The translations under genes and the position numbers were made by a program. Positions 1 through 7,372 of a stretch of DNA of 64,000 nt are shown in pieces; within the stretch, counting starts at the first letter, position 1; the number at the start of each line of letters is the position of its first letter. Source of the DNA: CAMLHP01 sp035712285 (GTDB lineage Bacteria; Gemmatimonadota; Gemmatimonadetes; Gemmatimonadales; GWC2-71-9); contig DASTBA010000105.1 in NCBI GenBank assembly GCA_035712285.1, positions 9,010 through 73,009 on the forward strand, in the 5' to 3' direction. Below the pieces are notes generated by a model that was not told where the DNA came from, made no database searches, and was given only the letters and a program-made list of their open reading frames with translations.

Positions 1-1
1 C

Positions 2-1564
2 GTTCAACGAACGGGGAAACTCCATCTGCGCCATCCTGCTCCGCCGCTGACGCCGCTGCGCGCCGCGCTCGATGCCCTGGGGGCCTTGGCCGGCGCCCGG
101 CTTCGCGTATGGAAGGAGGAAGGAGACCGCGCCGTGCCGATGGGCGGCGCGGGTGATGACTGGTGTCCGGTCCCGCCGATCGTCGCCGGAGCGATGGACA
201 CTCCCACCGGCAGGGCGTGGATGGAACCGCTGCCCGACGAGCCCGGGGCGTGGCTGGAACTGCAGGACCTGCCGTCGCTCCGTGCTCCCGCGCTGGCCCC
301 GCCACTCGCCGCCATCGTGGGCCCCCTGCTGGCAAACACGCGGGAAGAGATCGAGCTGCTCTACGGGATCAGCGAAATCCTGGGACGCACCGTCAGCCTC
401 GCCGAGGCGGCCGAGACGATCATCCGGGAAGCGGCGGCGGTGGTGGGAGCGCGCCGGGCCTCCATCATGGTGTACGATGGGCGGCGTCAGGCGCTTCTCA
501 CCGTGGCCGCGCTCGGTTTCACCGCGGCGGATGCGGCGCCGGTCGCGGTGGACGATCCCGAGAGCGTGGCGGCGCGGGTGTTCCGCAACCAGGTGGCGGA
601 AGCGCGGGCGGCGCGCCAGGAACAGGCCGACCGCTCGTACGCAGGCGCATCCTACCTGAGCATCCCCATCCGTTATGCGGCCCCCGGAGTGCCGCTCCGC
701 TGCGTCGGAGTCCTCAACTTCACCGACCGGAACGGCGGAGATCGTTTCACCGCGTCGGAGCGGCGCCTCGTGACCACCATCGCGAACTTCGTCGCCGTGG
801 CGGTGGAGAATGCGCGCCTCGTGGCCCGGGAACGCACCCAGCAGCGGCTTCGCCGCGAGCTGGAGCTGGCGGCGGACCTGCAGCGGCGCATCCTGCCGTC
901 CCCCGCCGCGCTGCACGGGGAAGCCGTGGTCGCGGCGCGGTGCGTGCCCGCCGAGTGGGTCGGCGGAGACTTCTACACCTTCGCACGGCTGGGTAACGGA
1001 CGGGTCGGCGTCATGCTGGGCGACGTGTCGTCGCACGGATTCTCCGCGGCGCTGGTGATGGCGCTGGTGCTGAGCGCGGCGGGGGTGCACATGGCCGCAC
1101 CGGCCACGCCCGACGAGACGCTGACGGGGATGCTGGAGAGCCTGAGCGCCGAGCTGGCGCGGACCGAGATGTACCTGACGGTGTTCTACGGGGTGCTGGA
1201 CCGGACGCGGGGCCAGCTGCTCTTCGCGAACGCGGGGCACGCGCACGCCTTTCGGGTGGGCCCCGATGGCTCCGAACGGCTGGGGGCGACCTCGCCGCCG
1301 CTCGGCCTCGTGAGCGGCGCGGCGATCGAGCGACGCGCTCTCCCGTGGGATGTCTCCCGCGACCTGCTGTGTCTCTGGACCGACGGGCTGGAGGATGCGC
1401 GGAATGCGGCCGGCGAGCGCTTCGGCGAGTCCCGGATCGTGCAGGCGGCGGAGCGCCTGATTCACGAGGCGCCCGAAGTGATCGTCGAGGCGATCCTGGC
1501 TGAGGCGCAGGCCTTCGCGCCATCCGGCGGGGACGACCGCACCATGCTCGTCCTGCGGCTGTGA
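2..1564 (+). CDS. GAF-domain PP2C-type (SpoIIE/RsbU-like) serine phosphatase, 5' partial
   Basis: Predicted Ser/Thr phosphatase of the SpoIIE/RsbU class, which usually dephosphorylates an anti-sigma-factor antagonist in a stress or signalling switch. The frame is open to the left window edge with no stop and no ATG, so the true start may lie outside; a TTG at 86 is the first usual start codon inside. Counting from that TTG, a GAF-like sensor region spans about residues 95-245 and a helical linker follows. The PP2C core has GGDFYT near 293, GDVSSHG near 312, TDGLEDA near 432 and GGDDRT near 482, which supply the metal-binding aspartates. No membrane segment is visible. The stop overlaps the ksgA start (GTGA). 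The partner protein is not in the window, so the signal is unknown. Confidence 0.85.
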   Translation, partial: VQRTGKLHLRHPAPPLTPLRAALDALGALAGARLRVWKEEGDRAVPMGGAGDDWCPVPPIVAGAMDTPTGRAWMEPLPDEPGAWLELQDLPSLRAPALAPPLAAIVGPLLANTREEIELLYGISEILGRTVSLAEAAETIIREAAAVVGARRASIMVYDGRRQALLTVAALGFTAADAAPVAVDDPESVAARVFRNQVAEARAARQEQADRSYAGASYLSIPIRYAAPGVPLRCVGVLNFTDRNGGDRFTASERRLVTTIANFVAVAVENARLVARERTQQRLRRELELAADLQRRILPSPAALHGEAVVAARCVPAEWVGGDFYTFARLGNGRVGVMLGDVSSHGFSAALVMALVLSAAGVHMAAPATPDETLTGMLESLSAELARTEMYLTVFYGVLDRTRGQLLFANAGHAHAFRVGPDGSERLGATSPPLGLVSGAAIERRALPWDVSRDLLCLWTDGLEDARNAAGERFGESRIVQAAERLIHEAPEVIVEAILAEAQAFAPSGGDDRTMLVLRL

Positions 1565-2373
1565 GGCGGCTGCCCGCCAAGCGTCGGCTGGGTCAGCACT
1601 TTCTGCACGACCCCTCGATCCTCGGCCGCATCGCCGATGCGACGCTCGCGGGCCCTGACGATACGGTGCTGGAGATCGGCCCGGGGCCGGGTGGACTCAC
1701 CGCGCAGCTTCTCCACCGCACGCCGCACGTCGTGGCGATCGAACGGGACCGGGACCTGTTCGAGGCGCTGGCCCGCCGCGCACCCGGTGCGCGGGTCGTG
1801 CCGGGAGATGCGTTGGAGCTCGACTGGCACCGGGAGTCGGGTGAGCCGGTGCCGTCGCGCTGGATCGTGGCCGGCAACATCCCCTACAACATCACCTCGC
1901 CGCTGCTCGACAAGGCCCTGGCGGAGCCACTGCCGGCGCGCGTGGTTTTCCTGGTCCAGCTGGAAGTGGCCGAGCGCCTTTCGGCAGAGCCAGGCAGCAG
2001 GGAGTACGGTGCGCTGACCGTGGGTGTGCGGGCGCTGGCGCGCGTGGAGCGTCTCTTCCGCGTGCCCGCGGGCGCATTCCAGCCGGCGCCGAAAGTGGAC
2101 TCGGCGGTGATCCGGCTGGTACCGCGGGAAATCCCCCTCGTTCCACCGTCCCATCGGGTGCCGTTCCGGCGCTTCGTCACCGGCGTCTTCGGCTTGCGGC
2201 GCAAGCAGCTGGCGGGTGCGCTCCGGCAGGTGACCGGGGGGCCCGCTCCAGCCATCCGCACCGAGCTCATGCGGCTCGGCGTCGCGCCGGAGGCCCGCGC
2301 CGAGACGCTGCCGCCCGAAATATTCTGGGAACTGTACCGCCAACTCGTTGACGGTGACTCCGGTGCGTGCTAG
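1561..2373 (+). CDS. rsmA: 16S rRNA dimethyladenosine transferase RsmA/KsgA
   Basis: Dimethylates two adjacent adenosines in the 3' terminal helix of 16S rRNA, a late step of 30S assembly. The 270-residue length is normal. The N-terminus KRRLGQHFL is the family signature, EIGPGPGG near residue 38 is the SAM-binding loop, and GNIPYNI near 105 is the N6-adenine methylase catalytic motif. The GTG start at 1561 overlaps the stop of the preceding phosphatase by 4 bases, implying translational coupling. The rex promoter is built into the 3' end: the ksgA TAG stop is the first three bases of the likely rex -10 box. Confidence 0.95.
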   Translation: MRRLPAKRRLGQHFLHDPSILGRIADATLAGPDDTVLEIGPGPGGLTAQLLHRTPHVVAIERDRDLFEALARRAPGARVVPGDALELDWHRESGEPVPSRWIVAGNIPYNITSPLLDKALAEPLPARVVFLVQLEVAERLSAEPGSREYGALTVGVRALARVERLFRVPAGAFQPAPKVDSAVIRLVPREIPLVPPSHRVPFRRFVTGVFGLRRKQLAGALRQVTGGPAPAIRTELMRLGVAPEARAETLPPEIFWELYRQLVDGDSGAC

Positions 2374-2376
2374 GTT
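2348..2376 (+). promoter_or_regulatory. Predicted promoter of rex
   Basis: TTGACG at 2348-2353, a 17-base spacer and TAGGTT at 2371-2376. The -35 lies inside ksgA coding sequence and the -10 contains its TAG stop. The same hexamer pair and spacing recurs at infC (TTGACA, 17 bases, TAGGTT), which strengthens the call. The transcription start would fall near 2383, inside the Rex operator. Confidence 0.6.
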
Positions 2377-2393
2377 TGTGAAACATTTCACAA
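2376..2393 (+). promoter_or_regulatory. Rex operator (NADH/NAD+-responsive)
   Basis: TTGTGAAACATTTCACAA is a perfect inverted repeat with 8-base arms and a 2-base centre, and matches the known Rex consensus TTGTGAA-N4-TTCACAA exactly. It starts on the last base of the rex -10 box and ends 6 bases before the rex ATG, so bound Rex should block its own promoter. Negative autoregulation relieved by high NADH is the expected behaviour for the family. Confidence 0.93.
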
Positions 2394-2399
2394 TTGAGC

Positions 2400-3029
2400 A
2401 TGCCCAGAGTCGCCGAATCCACCGTCCGCCGCCTGTCGCTCTATCTCCGGTTCCTCGAGGAATTCGAGGGGCAGGGGATCGCGACGGTGAGCTCCGAGGC
2501 GCTGGCGTCCCGGGGCGGGACGACGTCCGCGCAGGTCCGGAAGGATCTTTCCTTCTTCGGCTCCTTCGGGAAGCGGGGACTGGGCTACCCGGTGCCGGAA
2601 CTGGTGGAGCAGCTCCGGGGCATCCTGGGACTCCGCCAGCGATATCGTGTCGCCATGATCGGCGCCGGCAAGATCGGCAGCGCGCTGGTGCAATACCGGG
2701 GGTTCCGGCAGCGGGGCTTCGATATCGTCGCCATCTTCGACGTGGATCCGGCCAAGATCGGCTCCCGGTGGAACGGGCTGACCATCCAGGATATCGCCCA
2801 GCTGGAAGCGGTCGTCCGGGCGGATCCGGTGGACATGGCGGTGCTGGTGACACCGGCGGAGGCGGCGCAGCCGCTCGCCGACCGGCTGGTGAAGCTGGGC
2901 GTCACCGCAATCCTCAACTTCGCGCCGGTGCAGCTCGTGGCGCCGGATGATGTCGTGATCAAGACCGTCAATCTCGCCCTGGAACTCGAGACGCTGAGCT
3001 ACGCGCTGCATCATCGCGGCACCCGCTGA
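2400..3029 (+). CDS. rex: Redox-sensing transcriptional repressor Rex
   Basis: DNA-binding repressor that senses the NADH/NAD+ ratio and normally controls fermentation and respiration genes. The 209 residues hold an N-terminal winged helix with the family signature TTSAQVRKDLSFFGSFG, then a Rossmann NAD(H) domain with GAGKIG near residue 88 and a FDVDPAKIG strand. I chose ATG 2400; an in-frame TTG at 2394 would add two residues. A perfect Rex site lies directly upstream. Arginine deiminase begins 18 bases after the stop, a plausible Rex target because that pathway supplies ATP without respiration. Confidence 0.97.
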   Translation: MPRVAESTVRRLSLYLRFLEEFEGQGIATVSSEALASRGGTTSAQVRKDLSFFGSFGKRGLGYPVPELVEQLRGILGLRQRYRVAMIGAGKIGSALVQYRGFRQRGFDIVAIFDVDPAKIGSRWNGLTIQDIAQLEAVVRADPVDMAVLVTPAEAAQPLADRLVKLGVTAILNFAPVQLVAPDDVVIKTVNLALELETLSYALHHRGTR

Positions 3030-3035
3030 CGCGAT

Positions 3036-3047
3036 TACCTTTCCGCC
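3036..3047 (+). promoter_or_regulatory. -10-like element 6 bases before arcA (leaderless start)
   Basis: TACCTT at 3036-3041, then six bases, then ATG at 3048. The same distance recurs at glgX, aroA, pccB and hisS. No -35 box is evident 17-18 bases upstream and there is no Shine-Dalgarno sequence before the ATG, so a leaderless arcA transcript from here, in addition to read-through from rex, is an inference. Confidence 0.4.
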
Positions 3048-4280
3048 ATGTCCGCCGTCCATATCACCTCCGAGGTGACCCCCCTCGAGGCGGTGCTCGT
3101 GCATGCGCCGGGGCCCGAGCTCGAGGCCGTCACCCCCGAAAACCGCGAGGACTACCTCTATGACGACATCATCGAGGTGGAGTCGGCGCGGCGGGAACAC
3201 CGGCAGTTCGTGGCGGTACTGGAGCGCTTCGCCACGGTGCACCACGTGCGGGACCTCCTGGGGGAAGTGCTGCAGGTACCGGAGGCGCGGGAGTTCTTCG
3301 TCAGCCGCACGATGGACGTCGTTCCCTCCGAGCCGCTCGCCCAGCGACTCTCGGCGCTGCCGCCGGCCGAAATCGTCGCGATGCTCATCGAAGGGACCGA
3401 GGAGGATCGCGGCGCGATCTCGCGCGCGCTCAACGAGACCGGCTACGCCCTGCCGGCCCTGCCGAATCTCTTCTTCCCGCGCGACATCGGCATGGTGATC
3501 GGAGAGCATGCGGTGGTCGGCTCGATGCGCTACGGCATCCGCTGGACCGAGGAGCTGCTGGCCAAGACGCTGTTCCGCTTTCATCCCGCCATGGCCAACG
3601 CCGGCATCATCTACGACGGCTCCGAGGAGCGCCGCAGCAACTACACCCTCGAGGGCGGCGACGTCCACGTGCTGCGGGAGGACCTCGTGGTCCTGGGCTT
3701 CAGCGAGCGGAGTTCGACCGCCGCGCTGGATCAGCTGACCGAGGTGCTCTTCACTACCAGCGACGTCACGGCCGTGGTGGTGGTCGTGATGCCCAAGGTG
3801 CCGACCGCCATCCACCTCGACATGATCTTCTCGCAGGTGGACCTGGAACTGGGCGTCGTCTATCCGCCCTACTTCGTGGGAGCCGAGCGGCTGCCGGTGC
3901 TGCTCCGCCGCCGCGGCGAGACGGGGGTCCGCGAGATGCCCAACTTCTTCGCCGCGCTCCGCGAAGTCGGCATGCCGCTGGAGCCGATCTTCGCCGGCGG
4001 CGCCCACCGCATCACGCAGGACCGGGAACAGTGGAGCTCCGCCTGCAATTTCCTCGCGGTGCGGCCGGGGCAGATCGTGAGCTACGCCCGCAACGTGGCC
4101 ACCATCGAGGAGCTCCGTGAATCGGGCTTCCGGGTGGTGGACGGCGGCGAGTTCCTGCAGGGGCATGCGCCGGTGCGTGCCGGCGAGCGGGCGGTGATCA
4201 CCGTGGAGGGCGCGGAGATCGTGCGCGGCGGCGGCGGCCCCCGGTGCATGACGATGCCACTCCGCCGGAGCGACGGATGA
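3048..4280 (+). CDS. arcA: Arginine deiminase family protein
   Basis: Guanidino-group-modifying enzyme, most likely hydrolysing arginine to citrulline and ammonia. At 410 residues it matches arginine deiminase length. Its catalytic set lines up with the Pseudomonas enzyme: D146 in FPRD, E202 in EGGDV, H256 and D258 in IHLD, and nucleophile C400 in PRCMTMP, with near-identical spacings. One difference is that the residue before the nucleophile, His in the classical enzyme, is Arg399 here, so substrate handling could differ. No ornithine carbamoyltransferase, carbamate kinase or arginine/ornithine antiporter gene follows. The position right after rex suggests redox control. It could be another amidinotransferase-fold hydrolase. 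Confidence 0.8.
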   Translation: MSAVHITSEVTPLEAVLVHAPGPELEAVTPENREDYLYDDIIEVESARREHRQFVAVLERFATVHHVRDLLGEVLQVPEAREFFVSRTMDVVPSEPLAQRLSALPPAEIVAMLIEGTEEDRGAISRALNETGYALPALPNLFFPRDIGMVIGEHAVVGSMRYGIRWTEELLAKTLFRFHPAMANAGIIYDGSEERRSNYTLEGGDVHVLREDLVVLGFSERSSTAALDQLTEVLFTTSDVTAVVVVVMPKVPTAIHLDMIFSQVDLELGVVYPPYFVGAERLPVLLRRRGETGVREMPNFFAALREVGMPLEPIFAGGAHRITQDREQWSSACNFLAVRPGQIVSYARNVATIEELRESGFRVVDGGEFLQGHAPVRAGERAVITVEGAEIVRGGGGPRCMTMPLRRSDG

Positions 4281-5152
4281 TCGGCGTCACGGCCCAGGCC
4301 ACCGGCACGCTGCTGGAGCAGGTGCTGGTGGCGCTGCAGCGGGCGCCGATGACCGGCAGCGCCATCTGCAACGACGTGGTGGGCGTGCCGAACGCGCCCC
4401 GCGCGGTGGCGGATCGCATCGCGCTCGCGCTGCTGGGCGCCGATCCGCGGGTCCGCCAGCTGGCGGACGGGCGCTGGGGCCTGGTGGCCGAGGTGCAGGA
4501 CTCGCCCACGCTGGATGCCTGCACCTTCGCGGTGGTGGACGTCGAGACCACCGGGATGCGGGCCTGGGGCGCGGATCGCATCACCGAGATTGCGGTGGCG
4601 GTGGTGCAGGGCGGGCGCCGGGAACTGGTGTTCGAGTCGCTGGTGAACCCCGGACGGCCGGTCCCGGCCATGATAGCGGCGATGACCGGCATCACCGATG
4701 CCATGGTGCGTCGCGCGCCAGCCTTCGCCCAGGTTGCGGATGACGTGCTGGCGGCGCTCGGCGGCCGGGTGTTCGTGGCGCACAACGCGCGGTTCGACTG
4801 GGGATTCGTGAACGCGGAGCTGCGCCGCGCGCGGGACGTGACGCTCAACGGCCCCATGCTCTGCACCGTGCGGCTGGCCCGCCGCCTGGTGCAGGACGTC
4901 CGCTCGTGCAGCCTCGACAACCTGTCCCGGCACTTCGGCCTCGCCAACGACGCGCGCCACCGCGCGGGCGGCGATGCGCTGGCCACCGGCGAGCTGCTGC
5001 ACCGGCTGCTGGATCTTGCCCGGGGCGAGGGGGCGCGCACGCTGCAGGATCTCGAGGCGATCGCCACGCGCCGCGCGCCACCCCGGCCGCGGGAACGGCC
5101 GGCCCTGCCCTCGGCGCCGTCCATGAGCGCGGTCCCGGAGGGTCCGGCGTGA
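4277..5152 (+). CDS. DnaQ-like 3'-5' exonuclease (DEDDh)
   Basis: Exonuclease of the DNA polymerase III epsilon/PolC type. The 291 residues have an N-terminal region of about 70 residues that looks like a small winged-helix module, then the DEDDh fold: D88 and E90 in VDVETTG, HNARFD at 169-174, and a final HRAGGDA motif near 228-234. The ATG at 4277 overlaps the arcA stop (ATGA); an upstream in-frame ATG at 4244 is less likely because it lies deep in arcA. The role may be proofreading-like or repair; the sequence does not show an interaction with a polymerase. Confidence 0.85.
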   Translation: MIGVTAQATGTLLEQVLVALQRAPMTGSAICNDVVGVPNAPRAVADRIALALLGADPRVRQLADGRWGLVAEVQDSPTLDACTFAVVDVETTGMRAWGADRITEIAVAVVQGGRRELVFESLVNPGRPVPAMIAAMTGITDAMVRRAPAFAQVADDVLAALGGRVFVAHNARFDWGFVNAELRRARDVTLNGPMLCTVRLARRLVQDVRSCSLDNLSRHFGLANDARHRAGGDALATGELLHRLLDLARGEGARTLQDLEAIATRRAPPRPRERPALPSAPSMSAVPEGPA

Positions 5153-6075
5153 GACTGGCGCGATCGTTCACGGTGGGCGAGTTCCGCTGCCACGCGCTCG
5201 AGGGTGGGCTGCAGCGGCTGGATGGCGGGGCCATGTTCGGCGTGGTGCCCAAGCCGCTCTGGGAGCGGGCCATCGTTCCGGATGCGCGGAACCGCATCCC
5301 GCTCGCCATGCGCTGTCTGCTGGTGGAACATCCCGACGGACTCGTCCTGATCGACACCGCCGTCGGTACCAAGGATGACGCGAAGTTCCACCACATCTAC
5401 GGCATCGAGAACGCCGGCCGGGACGGCGGGAGCCAGCTCGACGACGCGATCCGGGAGGCCGGCCACCGGGTCGAGGACGTGCGCTTCGTCATCAATTCGC
5501 ACCTGCACTTCGACCACGCCGGCGGCAACACGAAGGCCGATCCGCTGCGACCCGGCGAGCTGGAGGCCACCGTGCGGCCGGCCTTCGGCAACGCCACCTA
5601 CATCATGCAGCGGGGCGAACTCGAGTTCGCGCGGAAGACCAACGAGCGCACCCGCGCCAGCTACCTGCCGGCCAACTTCGAGCCGGTGACCAAGTCGGGG
5701 AAGCTCCGCCTCCTGAATGGCGACCAGGATATCCTGCCCGGCATCCATGCGCGGCTCACCCCCGGCCACGTGCCGTGGCACCAGGCGATCCTGGTCGAGA
5801 GCCGGGGGGAGACGGTGGCGTTCCTGGCTGACCTGATCCCGACGTCGGCGCACCTGCGGCTCCCGTGGATCATGGGCTACGACCTGGAGCCGCTCCGGAC
5901 CCTGGAGAGCAAGCGGACGATCCTGCGCGAGGCCACTGACGAGGGGTGGCGGATCGTGTTCGAGCATGATCCGTCGGTTGCCTGGGGGCGGCTGGTGCGC
6001 CGGGGCGCGCAGAGCGAGCTGGAGGAGGCGGAGGTCGTGGCGGGGCAACAGGATGGCGGTCCGGCGGCCGGTTGA
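5149..6075 (+). CDS. Metallo-beta-lactamase-fold hydrolase, lactonase-like
   Basis: Cytoplasmic zinc hydrolase of 308 residues. The dinuclear metal motif HLHFDH is at residues 118-123, a later metal histidine sits in TPGHVPWH, and an aspartate in FLADLIPT. The overall order resembles N-acyl homoserine lactonase-type members, but family members also act on other esters and thiolesters, so the substrate is open. The GTG start at 5149 overlaps the exonuclease stop (GTGA). The TGA stop is embedded in the -35 box of the infC promoter. Confidence 0.85.
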   Translation: MRLARSFTVGEFRCHALEGGLQRLDGGAMFGVVPKPLWERAIVPDARNRIPLAMRCLLVEHPDGLVLIDTAVGTKDDAKFHHIYGIENAGRDGGSQLDDAIREAGHRVEDVRFVINSHLHFDHAGGNTKADPLRPGELEATVRPAFGNATYIMQRGELEFARKTNERTRASYLPANFEPVTKSGKLRLLNGDQDILPGIHARLTPGHVPWHQAILVESRGETVAFLADLIPTSAHLRLPWIMGYDLEPLRTLESKRTILREATDEGWRIVFEHDPSVAWGRLVRRGAQSELEEAEVVAGQQDGGPAAG

Positions 6076-6100
6076 CAGACGGGTCGCCCGCCGGTAGGTT
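6072..6100 (+). promoter_or_regulatory. Predicted promoter of the infC operon
   Basis: A perfect TTGACA at 6072-6077, 17 bases, then TAGGTT at 6095-6100. The -35 includes the TGA stop of the preceding gene. The transcript would begin near 6107 and carry a leader of about 165 bases to the infC start. Confidence 0.65.
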
Positions 6101-6115
6101 TTGCCCTGATCAAGC

Positions 6116-6247
6116 GGGCCGGAAAACCGGCCCCACCCTTGAACCCGCGCGGGGCGCGGCGTGACCGGGTCCGAGAGCGATCTTCCGCGGGCGCGCCCGC
6201 GGCGCGACGGACATCCGGAAGAGACTGGATGTCCGTTTCGATTTCTT
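6116..6247 (+). promoter_or_regulatory. Structured infC leader with attenuator-like hairpin
   Basis: Three strong inverted repeats lie in the leader. GGGCCGG/CCGGCCC (6116-6122/6127-6133) closes a 4-A loop. An 18-base GC palindrome is at 6185-6202. CGGACATCC/GGATGTCCG (6208-6216/6227-6235) forms a 9-bp stem followed by a T-rich run, TTTCGATTTCTTC, resembling an intrinsic terminator. infC-rpmI-rplT leaders in other bacteria are regulated by L20 or by attenuation. The 18-base palindrome and terminator-like stem would fit that, but the binding factor is unknown. Confidence 0.5.
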
Positions 6248-6272
6248 CACCAGTGAGCTGAGGAGACTGCCA

Positions 6273-6794
6273 CTGTCAACCAATGAGCGCGAACGTCGCA
6301 CCAGGGTCAATCGCCAGATCCGGATCAGCCCGGTCCGGGTGATCGGCCCCGGGGGCGAACAGCTGGGCGTGATGCCGGTGGACGAGGCGCTGTCGGCGGC
6401 ACAGGCGCGGGACCTGGATCTCGTGGAAGTGGCGCCGATGGCCCGGCCCCCCGTGGTCAAGATCATGGACTACGGGAAGTACAAGTTCGAGGAGGCCAAG
6501 GCGGCCCGGGCGGCCAAGAAGAAGCAGCACGTGATCCAGCTCAAGGAAGTGAAGCTCCGGCCCAACATCGAAGACCACGACTTCGAGTTCAAGACCCGCC
6601 ATGCGCGGGAATTCCTGGGCGAGGGGAACAAGGTGAAGGTGACGATGATGTTCCGCGGGCGGCAGCTGGCGCACGTGGAGATCGGCAAGGCGGTGCTGGA
6701 CCGGGTCGCGACCATGCTCGGGGACGTGGGCAAGGTCGAGGCGGAAGCGCGGCTGGAAGGCCGCAACATGACGATGGTGATTGCGCCCAGATAG
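6273..6794 (+). CDS. infC: Translation initiation factor IF-3 (CTG start)
   Basis: IF-3 keeps 30S subunits free and checks start codon and initiator tRNA pairing. The conserved N-terminus RVNRQIR...VRVIG is encoded upstream of the first ATG/GTG/TTG-type codon in this frame (GTG 6339), so that GTG cannot be the true start. No usual start codon lies between the in-frame stop at 6162 and 6339. CTG 6273 sits 7 bases after a good ribosome site (AGGAG at 6261-6265) and gives 173 residues, the normal length. Non-standard infC starts are known and allow IF-3 to repress its own translation. First gene of infC-rpmI-rplT-pheST. Confidence 0.93.
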   Translation: MSTNERERRTRVNRQIRISPVRVIGPGGEQLGVMPVDEALSAAQARDLDLVEVAPMARPPVVKIMDYGKYKFEEAKAARAAKKKQHVIQLKEVKLRPNIEDHDFEFKTRHAREFLGEGNKVKVTMMFRGRQLAHVEIGKAVLDRVATMLGDVGKVEAEARLEGRNMTMVIAPR

Positions 6795-6817
6795 GCGCGC
6801 GGAGACAGGACAGACAG

Positions 6818-7012
6818 ATGCCGAAGATGAAGACCAAGCGTGCGGCCACCAAGCGCTTCACGCGCACCGGTTCGGGGAAGCTCAAGCGCTTCCACGCGAA
6901 CCACAGCCACATCCTGACCAAGAAGACGCGCAAGCGGAAGAACCAGCTCAAGAAGGGTGATCTCGTGAGCTCGGCGGACTACCCGCGCATCAACCGCCTC
7001 CTGCAGGCGTAA
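6818..7012 (+). CDS. rpmI: 50S ribosomal protein L35
   Basis: Small basic 64-residue ribosomal protein with the family start MPKMKTKRAATKRF and the motif HILTKKTRKRKNQL. Lies 23 bases after infC and 9 bases before rplT, the conserved infC-rpmI-rplT order. Probably translated from the same mRNA; a purine-rich GGAGA precedes the ATG. Confidence 0.97.
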   Translation: MPKMKTKRAATKRFTRTGSGKLKRFHANHSHILTKKTRKRKNQLKKGDLVSSADYPRINRLLQA

Positions 7013-7021
7013 GGAGCCAGC

Positions 7022-7372
7022 ATGCCTCGCGTAAAGAGCGGTGTCGCGCACCACGCCCGCAAGAAGAAGATCATGGAGGCCGCCAAGGGGGCCCGCGGCG
7101 GCCGGAGCAAGCTGTACAAGTCGGCCAAGGAGACGGTGGAGCGCGGGATGCGCTACGCCTACCGGGACCGGCGCAAGAAGAAGAGCGACTTCCGCGCGCT
7201 CTGGATCACCCGCATCAACGCCGCCGCCCGGCTGCACGGCCTGAGCTACAGCCGCCTGATGGCGGGGCTCAAGAAGGCCGGGGTCGAGGTCAACCGGAAG
7301 GTGCTCGCCGACCTCGCGGTCAACGACGCCGAGGCGTTCGGCAAGATCGCGGAGATGGCGCGGGGAAGCTGA
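7022..7372 (+). CDS. rplT: 50S ribosomal protein L20
   Basis: Binds 23S rRNA directly and is essential for early 50S assembly; in several bacteria it also represses this operon. The 116-residue protein begins MPRVKSGVAHHARKKK and has the highly basic N-terminal tail and helical C-terminal domain of the family. A strong AAGGAG ribosome site sits just before the ATG. pheS begins on the base after its stop. Confidence 0.98.
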   Translation: MPRVKSGVAHHARKKKIMEAAKGARGGRSKLYKSAKETVERGMRYAYRDRRKKKSDFRALWITRINAAARLHGLSYSRLMAGLKKAGVEVNRKVLADLAVNDAEAFGKIAEMARGS

